From Hirudinaria manillensis (taxonomy: Eukaryota > Annelida > Clitellata > Hirudinida > Hirudinidae), in assembly GCA_034509925.1 (NCBI GenBank), contig CM067532.1:7533180-7597179 (forward strand): a stretch of DNA of 64,000 bases, in the 5' to 3' direction. Shown here piece after piece: positions 34,797 through 47,800 of this stretch. The notes under the pieces were generated by a model. That model was not told where the DNA came from, ran no database searches, and worked only from the letters and a program-made list of their open reading frames with translations. Position numbers and translations under genes: made by a program. Position 1 is the first letter of the stretch, and each line of letters opens with the position of its first letter.

Positions 34797-37700
34797 TTTC
34801 AAAACTTTTATTCAGCCCGGATTACGTCCGCAAAACCATCACGCAAATCGGAGAACCTCATCGATGTTTTTAGAGTCCTCAGACGGGCCCGGGAAAACCC
34901 ATGGACTGTTAACAGTAGCCTAAATATAATATTATAAATTAGATAAAGTACAATCAAATAAATGTTCTTCTCGGCCTTCTTCTTTTCCTTGCTTTCCAAG
35001 CGTTTGCTCTGAATGTTCTCCATATTCTATGGGTTTCTATCAGAGTCTTAATTGATGTCCACATTAAGAACCGCTTAGATATGCCAAGCCTCTTCCACGA
35101 GGTCCAAGTTTCCATGGCGATTGCTCCTCTCCAATTGATTATGTAGGCTGTGGCAATCGCCTCCATTTTGCCCTTGCCCTGATTTGGGCTGTTTGCCTTC
35201 ATCCAGCGATGAATGTCCGTGGTGTTATATTTGTCTATCTTGCTTTGGTGGACTCTATCTAGGTCCACGTTATCGGACACCACGGCCACGTCACAAATTA
35301 TGTAACGTTCATCGCTCCAGGCACAAAGATCGGGGATTCTGGTCCCGCTGACGGTTGGAATACGAGGCTCTCTTGTTGTTGAGTACCCCATCTGTGTCAA
35401 GACCGTCTCAAGCATCTTTGCTATACAATCGTGCCTTGCATGGCGGGGCCCGTCGGTACTTGGACACTTTTGGATAATGTGGGCGAGAGATTCCATCTCC
35501 CCACATCTGGCTGCGCAGGCTGTGTTGAACAGGGGTGTTTTTCTGGAAGCCCGCAATCTGTTGAAAAGTGTTGCTGAGCGGACTTTGACACAGCTTATGT
35601 ATTGGGTGGATGACATTCTGTTGATGCCATCCACCAGCCATTCACTTGGGGCTATTGCTTCCGGGAATCTCATCAGCCCGTGTCCGTCGACCGTTTTATA
35701 AAGTTCCCTCGCGGTTGATAGTCCACGAGGAACGTTCGGCTCATCTTTTTCCTTTGGCCTCCCAAATCTTTTGACTTCGCTGGCGATCATTGTGTTTTCG
35801 CGCAATGCATCCATCAGGAAGTTGTCGTTGCTCTCTTTGGCCTGCTGTAGAACTTTTGTCATTCTACGTATTCTAATTTCCGGAATCCATCGACGCAGTT
35901 GAAGGATTCCCATTCCTCCCGTTCTGATCGGGGCATGAAAGAATGCATTTGGGGTGTCTCTTGGCAGCCGGAGCCATTTTCGAACAGACCTCCTTATTGC
36001 GACATCAGCAGAATTCAAGGACTTGAGGCTGATCGCTTCGAAGGTGAGGAAGTGAACGAGACTAGGGAGAAGATGAGTCCTTAGGACATACACTCTCTGG
36101 CATGGCACGAGCGGAGCCCGCGAAATCGAGTGAAGGCCTTTTTGAATTTTATCTGCAAGCGAAGCAAATTGCATTCGAGGTCCGATTCGAACTCCTAAAT
36201 ACTTATAGGTGTCAACTATGGAGAGTGCCCTGATATCCTTATCTTGCAGTGTCAGGTATGGCTCTGGGTTGACGATCCATTGTCTTTTACGAGTGATGAC
36301 CTCAGTTCTCATCGAGGCACACTTGGATGCGTTCATGATGAGTCCAACTTTGGCCATCGACACCTCCAGTTGTCGCAACATCACTTTCATTCCAACGTCT
36401 GTGCTGGACAGTAAAAGAAGGTCGTCTGCAAAGGCGATGTAGTTGCATTTTTCGGAGGATTTGCCTCCTCCCGTAACCCCAATTGATCTGTCAATGTCAC
36501 TGACAACCATGTCAATGACAGCGTTGAACAACATCGGGGACATGGGGTCGCCCTGTCTTACTCCCCTGCCGACCTGTATGGATCTGCTGAGCTCTTTTCC
36601 CATCCTGATGTGGACCTGACAATTACTGTACATTTCTGACAGATATCTTGTTAACAGGGGTGGTGCGCCGAATCGTGAGGCTGCCCTGATGATCGATTCG
36701 TGGGAAACGGAATCGAACGCCTTAGACACGTCTACAAATGTCATGTTGAGCTTTTTTCTGTCTTGTCTACTTTGGGCGACAAGAGCCTTTACAAGCCAGA
36801 TGTTGTCGGCCAAACCGTCGCCTGATTGGAACGCCTTCTGTCTCGATGATAGTGGCCAATATACGGACATGCGTTTATTCATCACTCGATGGAAGAGGCG
36901 ACTCATGAGCGGACTCACAGTGATTGGTCTGAATTCACTTGGATCGGCTGTTCCTCTCACCTTTGGAATAAAGCTGACGACGCCAACTTTGAAGGGAGAT
37001 GGTGGCAGGCCCGTCAATAACCAGAGGGACATGTGCACAGCAAAGTCGATTGGTTTGATGTTTTCCAAGTGTTTCCTTTTCACTCCATCCAGACCGGGAG
37101 CACTGTCTTTAAGACCTCGCAGAGCCATTTTTACTTCAGTGCAGCTGACGGGAGCCTCCAAATCATGACACATACCGCAAACTGAAACCACCGATCTATC
37201 GTCTGTAATTGACTTTTGAGAAAATATTGGTTCCCAAAACTGGAGCAGTTGTTCGTGTGGTATGGGTTTAACTTCCTCGTTATATTCTTCATTCAAAACC
37301 GAACGAGCTCCTGAAGATCTATTCTTCCTGAATAACCCTTGGACCTTTGCTCGTTTCATCTTTCTGTCTTCCCTTCTTATCTCCTTCTTGGATGGTCGGA
37401 TCTTCGTTGTCCGAAATGGTCTGGTCAGATTTCCCGCTTGACTTTGGTCAGATGCAGCATAGGAAGTAGTCTCGACCTTCGGAGGCCGCTTTTCATATCT
37501 GTCAGCTCCCTTCTTTCCACTGTGCACTTTCAAACCCTCCATCCATTGTATGTATTCCTTGTCTATCAAACGGCGCTTTGAGTCCATGTCATCAACTTGA
37601 TTTCTCAACAGTTCGGAAAGTTCCTCGCATGGCAGACTTATGTATTTGTAATTTGCGAGTATAAATTGCTGCAGTTGAATGAAGCTATTCACTTCCGCTT

Positions 37701-38735
37701 CGACTGGAGATGCCGTGAGTGTGGGAATCGCAGTACATTTCGTAGGCTTGCCAGAGCAAGTTGTCTTTTCAATGATGTAGTTATTTAGATACTTGCGATA
37801 TCCTGGCTTGTTCCTAACTTTCCTAATGGTTTCAACTGGGACGGTTGGCAAGTATCGGTGAAGGGCAAGGTTGACCTGCTTTTTCTCAAGTGAATTCAGC
37901 CTCCATTCGGCGCTGGCAATCTCGTTCCATAGGCTGTCCACCCCTGAGAGAGCAGAAGTAATTTCACGGTTGGATGAACGTTCAACTTGACTCTCTGATC
38001 CACCAGATTCTATTTTAGTCTGGTATTTCTCCAAGATGATCCTATATTTGGGCTGCCTTCTGTGAGACTTAATGGCATTCAGTGACCTGTGTGGGAAACC
38101 TTTCTGTGCCTCTATGTTGATGTTTCTGATTCCTTTGCTTTTCAGTTCCAATTCAAACTTGGCTAACAGTGTGGATTCTTCCTCAGTCCAAACACACTTT
38201 GAATAACTTTTGCCAGCTCTTTCTTTGTGGTATTCCTCTGGGTGAGCATGGTTCTGATGGATTCTAAGACCTCGTACTGTTTTGAAGACAGCTTCACAAA
38301 AACAACAGGTTTCTTGCTTTTCCTCATTGCTTGTGTCTTTCACAACTGAATTTGTAACTGGAGGCACAGCAACGCTTTCGCCGGAGGAGTTCTTTTCAAA
38401 TATGGCTCGAGAACGAAGAGTTCTAACTAGGTTGTCGGAATTGGACATTCCGAAACGGTGAAAGCTACAAGTTTTCAAGAAGACTGCGAGTCCGTAAACG
38501 AAAGTCAACAGACACGACGATACGGAAGGATTTTCGTTCGCAAGTCTTCAATTTTCCCCTTTTCTTTTACAGAAACAGTAAAATGATTTCACCTTCAGAC
38601 AAAACGGAAGGTAGGGGACACGAATAAGCTAAATTCGGAGAAATTCGATAATTTCCGAGCGAAATTAACATGTATTTAACACGAAAACACGCAAGAAAAA
38701 CAAATCGACCGCTCCTTAGCTTACTCGCTCGAAAA
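34797..38735 (-). mobile_element. Non-LTR retrotransposon, RLE type (R2/R4 group, Dong-like target habit), near full length
   Basis: A 3.94 kb element bounded on both sides by TTA/AAT microsatellite: 34652-34796 at its 3' end and 38736-38793 at its 5' end. It has about 230 bp of 5' leader, one long ORF, and about 155 bp of 3' sequence ending in AATAAAAGTTTTGAAAA before the repeat. Single ORF with zinc finger, reverse transcriptase and restriction-like endonuclease is the plan of early-branching non-LTR clades (R2, R4, NeSL, Hero). Insertion inside TAA repeats is the known habit of Dong elements in the R4 clade, so that assignment is favoured, not proven. No target-site duplication can be recognised because the flanks are repetitive. 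Confidence 0.85.
34954..38508 (-). CDS. Retrotransposon polyprotein: zinc finger, reverse transcriptase, restriction-like endonuclease
   Basis: Uninterrupted 1,184 aa ORF; a second ATG at residue 21 is an alternative start. Rough positions: C2H2 finger near 68-86 (CCFCEAVF...HQNHAH); a Trp-containing Myb-like region just after it (CVWTEEESTLLAKFELEL); reverse transcriptase motifs A near 590 (FVDVSKAFDSVSH), B near 650 (GVRQGDPMSPMLFN) and C near 692 (FADDLLLL); CCHC knuckle near 998 (C-x3-C-x7-H-x4-C); endonuclease PD-D motif near 1059-1075 (IPDLCAW, then ICDVAVV). All catalytic Asp residues of the polymerase and nuclease are present and there is no frame break, so this copy may be recent and possibly competent (inference). 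It makes DNA by target-primed reverse transcription in the nucleus. Confidence 0.93.
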   Translation of the reverse strand: MTFVYGLAVFLKTCSFHRFGMSNSDNLVRTLRSRAIFEKNSSGESVAVPPVTNSVVKDTSNEEKQETCCFCEAVFKTVRGLRIHQNHAHPEEYHKERAGKSYSKCVWTEEESTLLAKFELELKSKGIRNINIEAQKGFPHRSLNAIKSHRRQPKYRIILEKYQTKIESGGSESQVERSSNREITSALSGVDSLWNEIASAEWRLNSLEKKQVNLALHRYLPTVPVETIRKVRNKPGYRKYLNNYIIEKTTCSGKPTKCTAIPTLTASPVEAEVNSFIQLQQFILANYKYISLPCEELSELLRNQVDDMDSKRRLIDKEYIQWMEGLKVHSGKKGADRYEKRPPKVETTSYAASDQSQAGNLTRPFRTTKIRPSKKEIRREDRKMKRAKVQGLFRKNRSSGARSVLNEEYNEEVKPIPHEQLLQFWEPIFSQKSITDDRSVVSVCGMCHDLEAPVSCTEVKMALRGLKDSAPGLDGVKRKHLENIKPIDFAVHMSLWLLTGLPPSPFKVGVVSFIPKVRGTADPSEFRPITVSPLMSRLFHRVMNKRMSVYWPLSSRQKAFQSGDGLADNIWLVKALVAQSRQDRKKLNMTFVDVSKAFDSVSHESIIRAASRFGAPPLLTRYLSEMYSNCQVHIRMGKELSRSIQVGRGVRQGDPMSPMLFNAVIDMVVSDIDRSIGVTGGGKSSEKCNYIAFADDLLLLSSTDVGMKVMLRQLEVSMAKVGLIMNASKCASMRTEVITRKRQWIVNPEPYLTLQDKDIRALSIVDTYKYLGVRIGPRMQFASLADKIQKGLHSISRAPLVPCQRVYVLRTHLLPSLVHFLTFEAISLKSLNSADVAIRRSVRKWLRLPRDTPNAFFHAPIRTGGMGILQLRRWIPEIRIRRMTKVLQQAKESNDNFLMDALRENTMIASEVKRFGRPKEKDEPNVPRGLSTARELYKTVDGHGLMRFPEAIAPSEWLVDGINRMSSTQYISCVKVRSATLFNRLRASRKTPLFNTACAARCGEMESLAHIIQKCPSTDGPRHARHDCIAKMLETVLTQMGYSTTREPRIPTVSGTRIPDLCAWSDERYIICDVAVVSDNVDLDRVHQSKIDKYNTTDIHRWMKANSPNQGKGKMEAIATAYIINWRGAIAMETWTSWKRLGISKRFLMWTSIKTLIETHRIWRTFRANAWKARKRRRPRRTFI

Positions 38736-38793
38736 TTATTATTATTATTATTATTATTGCTATTATTATTATTGTCATTATCATCATCACCAT
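38736..38793. repeat. TTA-rich microsatellite at the 5' junction of the retrotransposon
   Basis: TTA units interrupted by GCT and GTC, continuing into ATC units. It matches the repeat at the other end of the element, so the element appears to have split one microsatellite. Confidence 0.9.
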
Positions 38794-39942
38794 CATCATT
38801 ATTGCATTACGCTCTGATAACATCGGTCAATTATCGTTGTTGTTGTTGTTGTTGTTGTTACTGTTGAATGTTATTAGTTTTAATTGAATAGCAAACACAA
38901 ACATGCAACTAACCTGGATTGAGATTTAATCACCTGAAATAAAAGGTTTGAATGCTTCGAGGTTGAATCACCTGCTGAGAAAGGACATTTTTAATAGTTT
39001 GTCGTGGAAATGGTTCGCCAGGGGGCCGAAGGAGGGTGGGGTTTGTTAGCGGTTTTGCCGGTTCCATCGTCTGTTTACTTTTGCAATTCAATCCCTCTGT
39101 CGCTCGTTACCAACAACTACGGCGATGTTTATACAACTCGTGCTTTGTTTCTAACGTTTGGAACAAACTTATACCGTTATTAACTCAATTCTCAGGTTGA
39201 AATAACATTTATTTAGGCTAATTCTGTTGCTGGATGCTTTGAAATCAGGTGCATTGTATGTTTCATTGCTTAGAATTAATACAGGATTTCAGAGAACTGC
39301 ATCAGTTAACATTGGAATTTATTTTTTGCTGTCATCTGATCGTAACCGTCTTCGAACGAATTTAAGACGTGTTTGTAACTTAAGTCAAGTATTTACTATT
39401 AAAAAAAAGACAGGTTAGCGAAGCAAGACGAACATTTTAAAAATAGAATTTCTGCTTCTCAAGCACTTTCTTCTCGCTTAATCCAAAACCCGGACCCGCC
39501 ATTGGTCGTGGCTTTGTTGCTTTTTAAATTCTTGACGTTCCGAAGGGATTTTCTCACTACAACTTCCAGTGAACAGTACTCTTCTTCTTCTTTTGATTCT
39601 TTGTTTCTGCCTTCGATAGAGAAAATCCCAAACTTATGTCAATAAATTGTCAGTTTTCAATTGAGTGTCGCCAACAAGACGCGTTCTGTCCTTTGATTGC
39701 GCAATGTTACGTAAGCAGTGGCACCAATTCATCCGAACGTCCGTCATTGGTTCATAGTCGCCTGCTTTTCTTTTCTAACGAATGGATTCGTACGATGAAC
39801 GATGCGCTTAAATTCAAGTAAAATTAATTTAAATAAATTATCACCTGTTGAATGTTAATTTACCTGTTAATTTCTCAATTGCAGACATGCCGACACTGTC
39901 TCCGAAATGGTTGTTTTCAATGAATACTTTCTTCTAAAGAGG
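38794..39942. other. Upstream region of the LAR-type phosphatase gene
   Basis: About 1.1 kb with a GTT run at 38838-38867 and no exon that I can support. It should include 5' UTR or promoter of the downstream gene; the exon carrying the signal peptide starts with an acceptor-like CAG near 39893. Confidence 0.35.
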
Positions 39943-40561
39943 ATGAATCTTGTTAGAGTTTCTTTCCTTGTGGTTGTCGCCAGATGTCTAGTCCTTCATG
40001 TCTTCTTGTCTTCTCTACTTCCAGTCTCACAAGGTAAAAATGTCGTTTGAATATTTTGAATCGTTCGATTTTGAATGCACTTGTTGAGACGCTAAAACTG
40101 TTTTCTGTAGGAAGGTTTTAGTGAAACAGTTGCTCCGACGTTGACATTTGAAAATTCGAATCCAAAGTTTATAAGGCGATAGCTTTATTCTCTTTTATTG
40201 TCGGAATAAATTCATTTAAAATATTCCTTTTCCAGGTCTCGAGTTCACGACACTTCCCTCCAACCAAACTGTCCAGGAGCAGCGGGAGGCGCTGTTTTTC
40301 TGTGCCGTCGATGTCGCCGAAGCAGCGATCTCGTGGTACGTCAACGACCAAAAGGTGACCATGAAACGCCACAACTTTGTGGTAGCGTCTGACGGCTCCA
40401 GATCGACCCTGGAAATCCTCCAAGCCAAGAGGAAGGATCAGGGGGTCGTCGTTTGCAGAGTCTCTCTGACCAGTCACTCTGACGAATATGCACTCAGCTC
40501 TCCACCGGCCTACTTAAACGTCATAAAAGGCAGAGGTAGTATGGTCGCCGCCGCCACCGCC

Positions 40562-40652
<91 letters not shown>

Positions 40653-43600
40653 CCATCATCACCACCGTCGTCGAAGTAATAAATTAAGCGCTCTTGTCTT
40701 GAGATGTTTATCCTTGTGAACATTTTCTTGATGACTTGTCCTGGTGTTTTAAGTTTTATTATTTAATTGCATTTATTTGGGATTAAAGAATTTGCTGGTG
40801 GTTTATTTAGTTTTACGAATAAATATTGAAATTTGACACCGCCATCATCACCATCATCGTCGTCGTCGTCATCATCGTAGTCACCATCATCGTCGTCATC
40901 ATCATCGTCGTCATCATCGTCGTCATCATCATCGATATTATCCGATGAGGATAATACAAATATTGTAAAATCTCAAACGGTTTGCAAAGGCTTTGATCTG
41001 GTTGTTCTATTATGTTATTGTACATTTTAAACAGTAACTTCTTAACAGAACATTGGCAATTAGAGATAATATTAATTCAGTTATTGTTTCATAATATGCT
41101 GTGATACTATTCTTGAGATCCTATTCTTATTTCTTAACTGATTATCATAAAATTATAATAATAATTATAATAACAACGACGACAACAATAACAATTCCTC
41201 CCCAGTACCCGACGGATTTCCCCAATGTTCCATCTCATCCACGCTCCAAGTCTTCGAGGTGGAAAGGCAGATGGTCTTGTTGTTCGTCGTGGAAGGAAAT
41301 CCGCCTCCCGTCGTCTTCTTCACCAAGGATCAGATGCCACTCCATAATAGCGATTCCAGGATGAAAGTCTTCACCACCGGTGCCTAGAGTTGTTGCTGTT
41401 GTTGTTGTTGCCGTTGTTGTTGTTGCTGTTATTGTTGTTGTAGATGTTGCAGTTGTTGGTATTTTTGTAGTTGATACAATTCGTTTTACAAGTGATACAA
41501 CGAGTTTTATTAATTCAATTCGATTTTATTATTTCAGTAAATCTTTACAAATATATTTTGTAAAAATGATAAATAGATATATTAAAAATTTGTTTATCAT
41601 AATTTTGGATAAAATTCAAAAACTTATAAGACCAATGATATTGATAATAACATTATTTATTGGGGCACTCAGTGTTGCAATTATTAATGCAGTTGTTAAT
41701 CTCTTCACAGAGGAAGGCAATTACATCATCCAAGTTGACAGGACTCTCGAGATTGACTCTGGCAAGTACAGATGCGTGGCAACCAACGATTTGGGCACAT
41801 CCTATTCCCCTGTTGTGCAAGTTTATGCAAAAAGTACTTCTTGAGTGTTTTTTTCTTTTTAAATTTTTATCATTTAATTTAATCAAACTAAAAACAAAAA
41901 AAAAGAAGATAAGCTGTGACGGTGTGAAGAATGTTGTTGTTGTTCCAAGTTGTTTCTGGTTGTTGTTCTTGTTTGATGTCGTTGTTTGGAGGTCGTCAAC
42001 CGAGAGCTGAGCAAACTTTTCGAACCTCGATTTGTAGCCTGGGGCCGACAATAATCCTTGGACGAATACATCTATTATAATTTCTTAATCATTATCATCA
42101 TCGTCGCCATTGTCATTGTTGTAGTCGTCATCATCATCATCACCGCCATCAGGACCGGATTGTCGTTGCCGTTAGCTGTTAGATTCCTCATCTCCATGAT
42201 AAAGTTATCATCATCATCGTCATCATCATCATCACCACTTAGCGTTGCATTCACATCGTCAGCATTGTCGACATGTAGGTAGCGTTATCAGCATCATCGT
42301 CTTCATCATCATCATCACTAGTATCATAGCCAGTACAATCACCTGGCATCTGGTCGTCAATCAATATACGAAAAATATTTCGTTCACCAGGATGCACTCG
42401 ATTGCACTCCAGCAACAACAACATTATTAGTTCACTCCAATCACTCATCCGAAGTCATCGTTATCACCAATATCGTCATTACTATCACTATTACCACCAC
42501 CACCGTCGTCGTCGTCATCGCCATCATCATCACCACCACCTTCCACAGAGAGGCTTCTTCCACCGTTCTTCTCAATTCTGCCCCAGAACGAGGAGGTACT
42601 TCCAGGTTCAAACGTGGAGTTGACCTGCGTGGCGGTGGGGTCACCGATGCCACAGGTCAAGTGGTTGAACGGGAGCCGTGAACTCAACGAACTCCAGGAG
42701 GGCAGGAACGTCCTTGAATTGAAGAACGTACAGGTGTCTTCGAATCTCACCTGTGTGGCTTATTCTGAACTAGGGGAAATAACCCACGTGGTCCACCTCA
42801 GGGTCAAAGGTTAGTCGAATGTGGAATCGTTTGAGAACTCATTCAATGATGATGATGATTATTACTATTATTATTATTATTATTATTGTTTTGAATAATT
42901 AGTCTGTAATTGCTAATTATCCAGACGTAATTAATCGTTAGGCGTCCACTTTTATTCAGTGCTAAATTTTAAGTGTTCCGCAAAGTATTAAAAAAAATAA
43001 GTTTATCTATATAAGCGACAACAATAATAATAATAAAATAGCGATTTAAAAACAACTTAATAATGTTAATAACAACAACAACAACAATAACGATGACTGT
43101 GAAAGACAAGATCGTAACAGAAACAACAACAACAAAAAAACAACAAAAACAACAACAACAGCAACAATAAAATTCTGAACGACTGACAAATGATCATCTC
43201 AGTCTCTCAGAAAGGACCGGAGGAGTTGAGAAGTTCAGGTGTGACATCAACTTCTGTTCACCTGCAGTGGAGTTTGACGGATGGGGATTTCCAGAACGCA
43301 GTTTTCCACCTTTCCTACCAACCTATCATCAACGGTTCGCTGGTCGATGACGTCACGAAGAGGGAAACCCAGCAGACGCAAGTGAGTGTTGCTATTAGAA
43401 GTAAGAGCAACAATAACGATAATAGCAATTAAATAATAATTAATATATTATATAATATAAATATATATATTTTATAAATATATAATTATATAATATATAT
43501 ATATTATATAATAATTAATAATAATATTATTAATAATAATAATAACAACTGCAACAACAACGATAATAGCAATTAAATAATAATAATAATAAAGGATGAA

Positions 43601-44785
43601 ATAATGATATTCATTAATAACAACAAAGCTTATTTCAATCAAATGTTAATGAGTTTGCTCTGAATTTAATGTTATTAATAAAGCTTTAAAAATCAATTTT
43701 ATTAAATTAAAAACATATTCTCTATATTCCTTATAATAATAATAATGGCCTTAATAATAACCAAAACAATTATTAAAACTATTATTGAAATTTAAAAAAA
43801 AATCACATTAATATTATTGTAATTATGTCTTAAGATTAAGGGTTTCAAACCTTAGTGCCATAAATTATGTGATATGTTAATTAATTTCTTATTTATTGCA
43901 ATAATTCTTAAGAGTCAAACAATTTTTCACCTCTTTATGTCTGCAGCATGATTTCCATCTCCTGATATTACAAGAAGGACTCATATTTTGAAATTAATTT
44001 CCACAGAATTTTGATAAATGTTTTTTCGTTTCAAATCAAAAGCATTTTTTTGAAGCGCAAATCCAAATTTCCCTTCAAGAAATCATCCAAAGTATAATCC
44101 CTTTTCATCCTGTTTTGCTTTGACGAATCTAATAAGATTTGTTCTCGTGATAAGTCTTTCTGCCAATCATTATCATTACTCTAGCCTGTTGCTCCTGGAT
44201 TCCCTGCATCACTATCATCACCGGGTTATTCATTTTCTGACCTCACATGAAACAAATTCAAATAACCTGCCATCTTGGCTTTTTCGCTAAATCCACGTTT
44301 GACCCAACTTTATGGCCCCTTTGATGCCATAATTGGATTCTTTGAGACCCGAACAAGAATGGTGCCTGAAAAGAGCAATCCATGGAAGATGACGATACAG
44401 AGATAGTTTATAAAAAAAAGGCAAAAGTGTGGCACTTGAAAACAAATCATTAAACGATTCGTCGTGAATAAATTATGCAAATCAACTGAAAGATGTCCTG
44501 ATAAGAACATCCATGAACGTCGAAGACTCAGAAAATCGAGGATTGTGGCATGTCTTAGTCACCACAATTACTTACTTACTTATTTACACCACGTTCCAAT
44601 AAAAATCAAGGCCGGAATGACTGGAGTTGGCTAAAAGCAAAACCCGCCATCGTCGATATCAGCCGATTGAAGCTGGTTTGGATGGGTTGGAAATTTCAAA
44701 TGAAGAAATCCAAAGGATAGTCGCAGGCATCCACCGAAGACAATTGCATTCTTTCTCGATTTATAACTCCTCACGGTTTTTAATG

Positions 44786-44831
<46 letters not shown>

Positions 44832-47800
44832 TGCTTATTCACAAACACGGCCTCTGCCGGAAGATAGTGACCCCAGATCCCAACAAGGGATCACAGGCAG
44901 TCACAACAAGCACAAATAAAAACAGTCATATTATAATAATAATAATATTATTATTATTAATTTTCTTTTATATTTCTTTCGCGAACAAAAATTCATTCAA
45001 GGTGGCTTCTGTGTTCTTAAAAAAATTAGAACAGACTCGGTAAGGTAACGTTCGTAACAAAGACAAATTCTTCAGCTCCAGGTAGACAATGGAAACTGAC
45101 GAAGACGAATGGAACTGACACGAGAAATGGAAAAAGTTTAAAAAAAAAATTGAGTCGACTTTGCAATATGTCTAAGACAAAAAATCGCACCTTGTCAGGA
45201 AAAAAGTTTCAAGATATTTCTTTTAACACCAATTTTTCTTCTTCTCCTTCTTCTGGAAACAGGAAGAAATCCTGTTGAATATGTTCACCTGGTCTACTTA
45301 TTTTCATCTGAGGATGTGTCTAAAGAAGCCACTGAAATTCAACTTACTGAGATTAATAGTAAAAGAATATCTAGATTAAAGTCGTAAAAAATCAAATTTA
45401 ACAAAATACAGGAAACTTCAGGAGGATGAATAATTATGAACAATAATAATTAGTAATTAATGAATAATAATCTCCATCTTGATAAATTGGCGATTCCCGT
45501 TCAAACACGTGCGAATGCGTGATTCGAATCACGTCTTTTCAAGTTCTCGACGCATTAGATACGATCGAATTGTAATTTTAAAAAATAAAGATAGATAAGA
45601 AAAAATGAACCCTCAAAAAAAAAATTAAATCGAAAACATCCGTTTAAATAATGTCCTCCTCTTGACCTTTCAGATAACTTTGACTAACCTGAGGCCGGTC
45701 ACGGAGTACCTGATACGCGTGGAGCTTCACTGCGATGCCGGGGTGAGCAGGCCGACCTCGATAAAGGTCACGACCTTGGAGGCAGGTTCGTGGCACAGGA
45801 TCTAACCCATCCCCTTCCCTTCACCCACCCACTTACCCAACGTTACCTCTCATCCCAGCCGTCCTTGCTATAGAGGTCCAATTAGGGCGCGAAAGTAAAC
45901 AATGGTCCCTTTTGAAGTATTTGTTCGGAGCATGGCTATTGAAAGCTGAAGTGTGGTTCGGCTTTCTGCTCCTTGACTAATTACACCGCGATGTTTACAT
46001 TGTATTGCAAGTCGCTTATTTGCAGACGATTTATTTTTAAATAATGCGAATAATAAAAACATCTGCTCTCATTAACGCCACTCCAAGCCACCTCCGCCAT
46101 CATCAGACGCGTCGCAAACGTCTGCCCGCTCTTCGCGCCATTAAAACAGGGAAGTGTTGCAACTCCCCAGTGGGTCTCAATTATCGCCCGAGTTGAGAGG
46201 TAATGATGGCTCTCGTGATTATGGAACAATTTTCTAACCTCTGCAATTTACTATGCGATTATTCGCGCGTGTCTCACTCCACTTTACTCGTGCAATTCCA
46301 CGTCTGCCCGTTTTCCCTCCTCCACTTTTTTTATTGAAAGTGCGCCAAGCAATTATCCAATCCAGCAAGTTTATTGCCGATGGGGTATTTTTACGGCGTG
46401 GTCATTGGTTTATAAACATAGACATATATTGGCACATAATTTATTTGAAGTAATAATAATAATGATATATGAAATAATTTATTGGAGAAGATCTAACAAT
46501 TAAAAAAAATTTTTTCATGTTAATTTTAAAATTTCAGCTTTTATAATCTAAATATCATAAATAAATATTTGCAGCTCCCTCAAGTCCCCCTCGGACCGTC
46601 AGAGCAACCGCTGTCGGTCGGAACACCATTTCTGTCGTATGGGAGGAGCCATTGGTAAAGAATGGAGTCATCAGGGTACGAATGACGTCATCACATTTAT
46701 TTGGTCTTTAATCAATAGTCCAGGCATATTATGCAAGGTAATAAATTATGACCAATAAAACGATTATGGCAAATCGATAAATTATGTCGAGACGTGAGAT
46801 CCGGCAAGGTCGATACGACCCTGAAATGGGTATTTGCTCAGCCATGGATACAAACACTCATGAGATAAAAGTGACACTGAAAAAATTGATAAATTGCACC
46901 TTTTGACATAACCACCCGCAGGGCTATAAAGTTTATTACGAGGATGTTTCTGAAAAACCACCATCGTCCCCATGGACCTCAAAAACCATCACAGACACCA
47001 GCATTCTCCTCGTCAATCTCCAGCCGAACAAAACGTACAAAATCTCAGTCAAAGCTTTCACCGATGCCGGAGAAGGGCCGAGTTCAGAAGAGATTTCAAT
47101 TCTGATGCAAGAAAAAGGTGATCTGATTGATAAATGATCAAATAATAAAAAAAATAAAAATAAAAGTTATTACTTTTTGAAGCTTTATTTATCTATTTAT
47201 GAATTGATGTATAATTAAAAATATAATGGCAAATCAGCAAATAGGTGAAGCATCACCAGGAATTATTGACATCGGCTCTAAGTTGAACGGATTCATCTCC
47301 TTTTTCCAGCAACTCCAGAACCGCCAAGAGGACTCCATGTCGATTCCAAAAGTTCCAAAGCAGTCAGACTGACTTGGCTGCATTCCATCAGCTCCGACGT
47401 CACCGATTACGTCATCGACGGCAGACCGTTGGCCTACAACGACGATGACGGGGATCAGGTCTCGGTCTTCGGATCCAACTCTTCCACGTCCGTTCCTTCC
47501 TCTCTGAACTCCCACTCGGTGGAAAATCTACTTCCGGGCATCATTTACGAGTTCAAAATTGCGGCCAAATCTCAGAAGGGAATGAGTTCCTATTCTCAGC
47601 CAATCAAAGTCGAGACCGGAGAAGAAGGTGCATATTTTAACTGCTTGTGAGAGCGGGGAAATTTATTTTAAATTAATTAATTTTCAAGCACCAATGAATT
47701 CGTGTAACAATTCATTGATGCCATAAGAAATCATTTGATGATTTTTACATTTCAGTCCCCAGCTCTCCCCCTGAAAACCTACATGCAGAGGCAATTGATT

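Noticed and set aside
34602-34937. Open frames of poly-Asn, poly-Ile and poly-Leu
   Set aside because: They are translations of the TTA/AAT microsatellite, not genes.
36689-37168. Plus-strand open frame of 159 codons inside the retrotransposon
   Set aside because: It is antisense to the reverse transcriptase motifs and shows no independent family signal.
40514-40723. Poly-Asp and poly-Gly frame on the minus strand
   Set aside because: It is the complement of an ATC/ACC microsatellite in a LAR intron.
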